Below, piece by piece: positions 61,530-64,000 of a stretch of 64,000 bases of DNA. Source of the DNA: Thiodiazotropha sp040507225. GTDB lineage: Bacteria; Pseudomonadota; Gammaproteobacteria; Chromatiales; Chromatiaceae. A program made the translations under genes and the position numbers. Within the stretch, counting starts at the first letter, position 1. Each line of letters begins with the position of its first letter. The DNA is taken from assembly GCA_040507225.1 (NCBI GenBank), contig JBEVVG010000001.1:1116001-1180000 (forward strand), read 5' to 3'. Under the pieces are notes generated by a model, which did not search any database, had not been told where the DNA came from, and saw only the letters and a program-made list of their open reading frames with translations.

Positions 61530-64000
61530 TCCTTTAAGGTTTCTTTCAGGCGATCCAACATCACCAGGGCATCATCGAAATCGTAGCCGTTGATCAGGTC
61601 GATCATGTGCCTGAAGACGCTCTGGCTGGACTCATCCGGCAATTGGGTCTCGATTGCTGCGAGCAGGTTGCGCGCTTCCGGATCACCCTCCTCAAGGGCC
61701 TCGCGCAGCTGCTCAAGTAAGGGCCGGATTTCCCCGGGTGGCGTCTCCGCCGACCCTTTGGATTCCGCCTTGTGCGTGATCACGCCGTCCGTCTCGAGCT
61801 TTTTGAGTGAGCGGATGAAGGTTTCGAAAGCCGCGGAAAAAGCCTGGAATGCCTCCCCTTGCAGCAGTCCATCCTCATCTTCCAGCAATTGACTCTCAAG
61901 CTCACGGGCCGCCTGCTGCAGGTCAAGCCCCCCGAGGTTACCCGAGACGCCTTGCAATGTATGCAGCTCCCGGCGCGCATCGTCCCGTTGATTGCTCAGG
62001 AACAGTTCCCTGAAACGTTGCAGCGCATCACCGTGATGGCTGAGAAAATCCACCAGCAGTTTGGCGAACAGTCGGCGATTTCCACCGATCCGCTGCAGTC
62101 CCCAGGTCAGATCGATCCCCGGCAGGCGATGCGGAAATTCTGCTTGCAGCGTTTCGGCGGGGCTGATGGGGGCTACCTGGGGCGGCTCCTGGCTGGTTTG
62201 CAGCCAGTTTTGCAGAGTGGCGTGCAGCCGGACCGGTTCGATGGGTTTCGCAACATGGTCGTTCATCCCGGCCTCCAGGCATTTCTCCCGATCCCCACTC
62301 ATGGCATGCGCGGTCATTGCGATCACTGGCAGACTGCTGAAACGTTGTTGCTCGCGAATACGCCGAACCGTCTCGTATCCGTCCATCCCGGGCATCTGGA
62401 TATCCATCAACACCAGGTCAAAATCCCGATCGTTCAATAACTCCAGCGCCTGGTACCCGTCGCCTGCGGTCGTAGTCTCCAGACCCATGAGTTGCAGAAT
62501 TTCCTCAGCCACCTGCTGGTTGATCGGATTATCCTCCACCAGCAGCACCCGGCCCTGCAGGGGTTGCAGCTTGAGACCTGCTGAGCGTTGCCGGGATTCC
62601 TCCGCAAATTCCTGGTTGAACGCCTGCATGATCGCATCAAACAGTACCGAGGGATTCACCGGCTTGATGAGGAAACCATCCATTCCGGCATCCTGGGCCG
62701 ATTGCATGACTTCCTCCCGGCCGAACGCAGTGACCAGTATCACCACCGGCTTGTGGGACAGACCCATCTCCAATTTGATCATGCGGCCCGCCTCGACCCC
62801 GTCCAGACCGGGCAGGCGCCAGTCCATCAACACCAGATGGAAGGGTTTGTCCTGCTTGTCAGCCGCTTCAATCAGCCCCAGAGCCTGCTCGGCGCGAGGG
62901 GCTGTTGTGACATTGAAAGTAAAGGATTCCAGCATCTCGCTGAGAATCTGTGAGGCCATGGCGTTGTCGTCCACCACCAGAGCCCGCAGACCCCGCAATC
63001 CGGGTTCCGGCAACCAGGAACGTGTCTCCTGCTGATGCGGCAGATCGAATGGCAGGACGAACGAAAACCGGCTGCCACGCCCCGGTTCGCTGTCAGCCTC
63101 GAGACGCCCTCCCATCAGGTGAACCAGTTGCTGACTGATATTCAGACCCAGGCCACTGCCCCCGTAACGTCTGGTGGTGGAACCGTCCAACTGGGTGAAC
63201 GCATCGAACAGCCGCTCGACCTGGTCCCTGGGGATGCCGATGCCGGTATCCTCCACACTGAACCTGAGGCGCACCTGTTCGCCTTTTCGCGCTACCTCGC
63301 TGACCAGGATGGTGACCTCCCCTGTCTGGGTAAACTTGATCGCGTTCGACACCAGGTTCACCAGCACCTGCCCCAGGCGCAAAGGATCCCCGATCAGCAT
63401 GTCGGGCACCTGAAGATCCTGTTGCAGCAGGAACTCCAGTCCTTTTTCCTCGGCGCGTATGGCATTGATGCTGACCAGGTTGTCGAGCACCTCGCCGAGT
63501 GAAAAGGGGACTCTTTCAATATCCAGCTTACCGGCTTCGATCTTGGAAAAGTCGAGCACATCGTTGATCACGTTCAACAGGGCATTCGCCGAGATCTGGA
63601 TCTTCTCGATGTAATGGCGCTGGCGCTGTGAAAGCTGTGTCTGCAACACCAGATGACCAAAGCCGACGATGGCGTTCATCGGGGTGCGAATCTCATGACT
63701 CATATTGGCGAGAAAATAGCTTTTGAACTGATTGGCCTGATCCGCCTCGGCCTTGGCCGCGGCGAGGGCCTGCTTCTGCCGGCGGGTCTGGGCCACCCAG
63801 AGAAAACTCAGCAGCAGCAGCACCGAGGCCGCGCCGATCACCTGCCACAGCAGGGTATAATTGACTTCGACTTCATAACGAATCGCCAGAGATTCCTGAC
63901 GTATCGCGCGCCGCTCGTCCTCATCGATGGCGGCCAGGGCCTTCTCCAGGATACTCAACAGCTCCGGGCTGTCCTTACGCACCCCGATCGACAGAGCGCT
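61526..64000 (-). CDS. Hybrid sensor histidine kinase with periplasmic solute-binding domain (N-terminus cut by window edge)
   Basis: The frame is still open at the right edge: upstream codons read SIGVRKDSPELLSILEKAL, the end of a bacterial extracellular solute-binding (SBP_bac_3) domain, so the ATG at 63982 is not the real start. Then follow a membrane helix (IGAASVLLLLSFLWVAQ), HisKA (NMSHEIRTPMNAIVG), HATPase (DTGIGIPRDQ; GSGLGLNISQQL), two receivers (ALVVDDNAMASQ; VLLVEDNPINQQ) and a C-terminal Hpt domain (ELHTLQGVSGNLGG). The order is like EvgS/BvgS-type kinases. The partner is the HD-GYP regulator (ATGA overlap). Confidence 0.93.
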   Translation of the reverse strand, partial: SALSIGVRKDSPELLSILEKALAAIDEDERRAIRQESLAIRYEVEVNYTLLWQVIGAASVLLLLSFLWVAQTRRQKQALAAAKAEADQANQFKSYFLANMSHEIRTPMNAIVGFGHLVLQTQLSQRQRHYIEKIQISANALLNVINDVLDFSKIEAGKLDIERVPFSLGEVLDNLVSINAIRAEEKGLEFLLQQDLQVPDMLIGDPLRLGQVLVNLVSNAIKFTQTGEVTILVSEVARKGEQVRLRFSVEDTGIGIPRDQVERLFDAFTQLDGSTTRRYGGSGLGLNISQQLVHLMGGRLEADSEPGRGSRFSFVLPFDLPHQQETRSWLPEPGLRGLRALVVDDNAMASQILSEMLESFTFNVTTAPRAEQALGLIEAADKQDKPFHLVLMDWRLPGLDGVEAGRMIKLEMGLSHKPVVILVTAFGREEVMQSAQDAGMDGFLIKPVNPSVLFDAIMQAFNQEFAEESRQRSAGLKLQPLQGRVLLVEDNPINQQVAEEILQLMGLETTTAGDGYQALELLNDRDFDLVLMDIQMPGMDGYETVRRIREQQRFSSLPVIAMTAHAMSGDREKCLEAGMNDHVAKPIEPVRLHATLQNWLQTSQEPPQVAPISPAETLQAEFPHRLPGIDLTWGLQRIGGNRRLFAKLLVDFLSHHGDALQRFRELFLSNQRDDARRELHTLQGVSGNLGGLDLQQAARELESQLLEDEDGLLQGEAFQAFSAAFETFIRSLKKLETDGVITHKAESKGSAETPPGEIRPLLEQLREALEEGDPEARNLLAAIETQLPDESSQSVFRHMIDLINGYDFDDALVMLDRLKETLKE

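Overview
The window looks like a chromosomal segment of a GC-rich, flagellated, sulfur-oxidising gammaproteobacterium, probably of the Chromatiales/Sedimenticola type. This rests on a FleQ-FleSR flagellar hierarchy with sigma-54 promoters, a soxXAKL thiosulfate-oxidation cluster, a cysteine-less DsrC-family protein, and gammaproteobacterial gene orders (prfB-lysS, thrS-infC-rpmI-rplT-pheST-ihfA, rpsF-rpsR-rplI). The genus is an inference and no rRNA is present.

Layout. 1-9008: flagellar genes fliI (cut by the left edge), fliH, fliG, fliF and fliE, then the regulators FleR, FleS and FleQ, all on the minus strand. Two GG-N10-GC sigma-54 promoters fit FleQ/FleR control. 9231-11655: an FHA protein, a PilZ protein and a stand-alone CCG-type Fe-S oxidoreductase. 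11871-17282: an AT-richer mobile island with a gamma-glutamylcyclotransferase-like gene, a small secreted protein, a RAYT/IS200-like transposase flanked by inverted copies of a short repeat, an IS110-family remnant, and two genes packaged like integron cassettes (a CHAT-protease protein and an AlbA_2/Schlafen-like protein) separated by a complete attC site and bounded by two half attC sites. No integron integrase is in the window, so this resembles a CALIN (cluster of attC sites lacking an integrase). 17644-30966: housekeeping genes radA-alr-dnaB, an 874-bp repeat-rich gap, rpsF-rpsR-DUF2232-rplI, an outer-membrane barrel, rlmB-rnr and a KefB-type antiporter.

31015-45490: lysS-prfB (with the classical +1 frameshift), an orphan sigma-70-like protein, a translationally coupled cluster (GT2, nucleosidase-like, SDR, TrmO), a FimX-like degenerate GGDEF-EAL protein, an ABC exporter with a small secreted partner, YbaN, riboflavin synthase and an Ap4A phosphorylase-like enzyme. 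45507-52275: an NdvB-like GH17-GT2 glucan synthase, the DsrC-like protein, a SprT-like protease, a GIY-YIG protein and soxXAKL. 52598-64000: tRNA-Pro(GGG), the MerR-ihfA-pheTS-rplT-rpmI-infC-thrS translation block with several terminator or attenuator hairpins and an AUC-initiated infC, then an HD-GYP response regulator and a hybrid sensor kinase cut by the right edge.

The strongest candidate for an undescribed system is the cassette pair at 15075-17199. Both genes sit 13 nt after an attC R' box and end 6-7 nt before the next R'' box. The two boundaries of the integron fragment coincide with the repeat family found around the RAYT gene.
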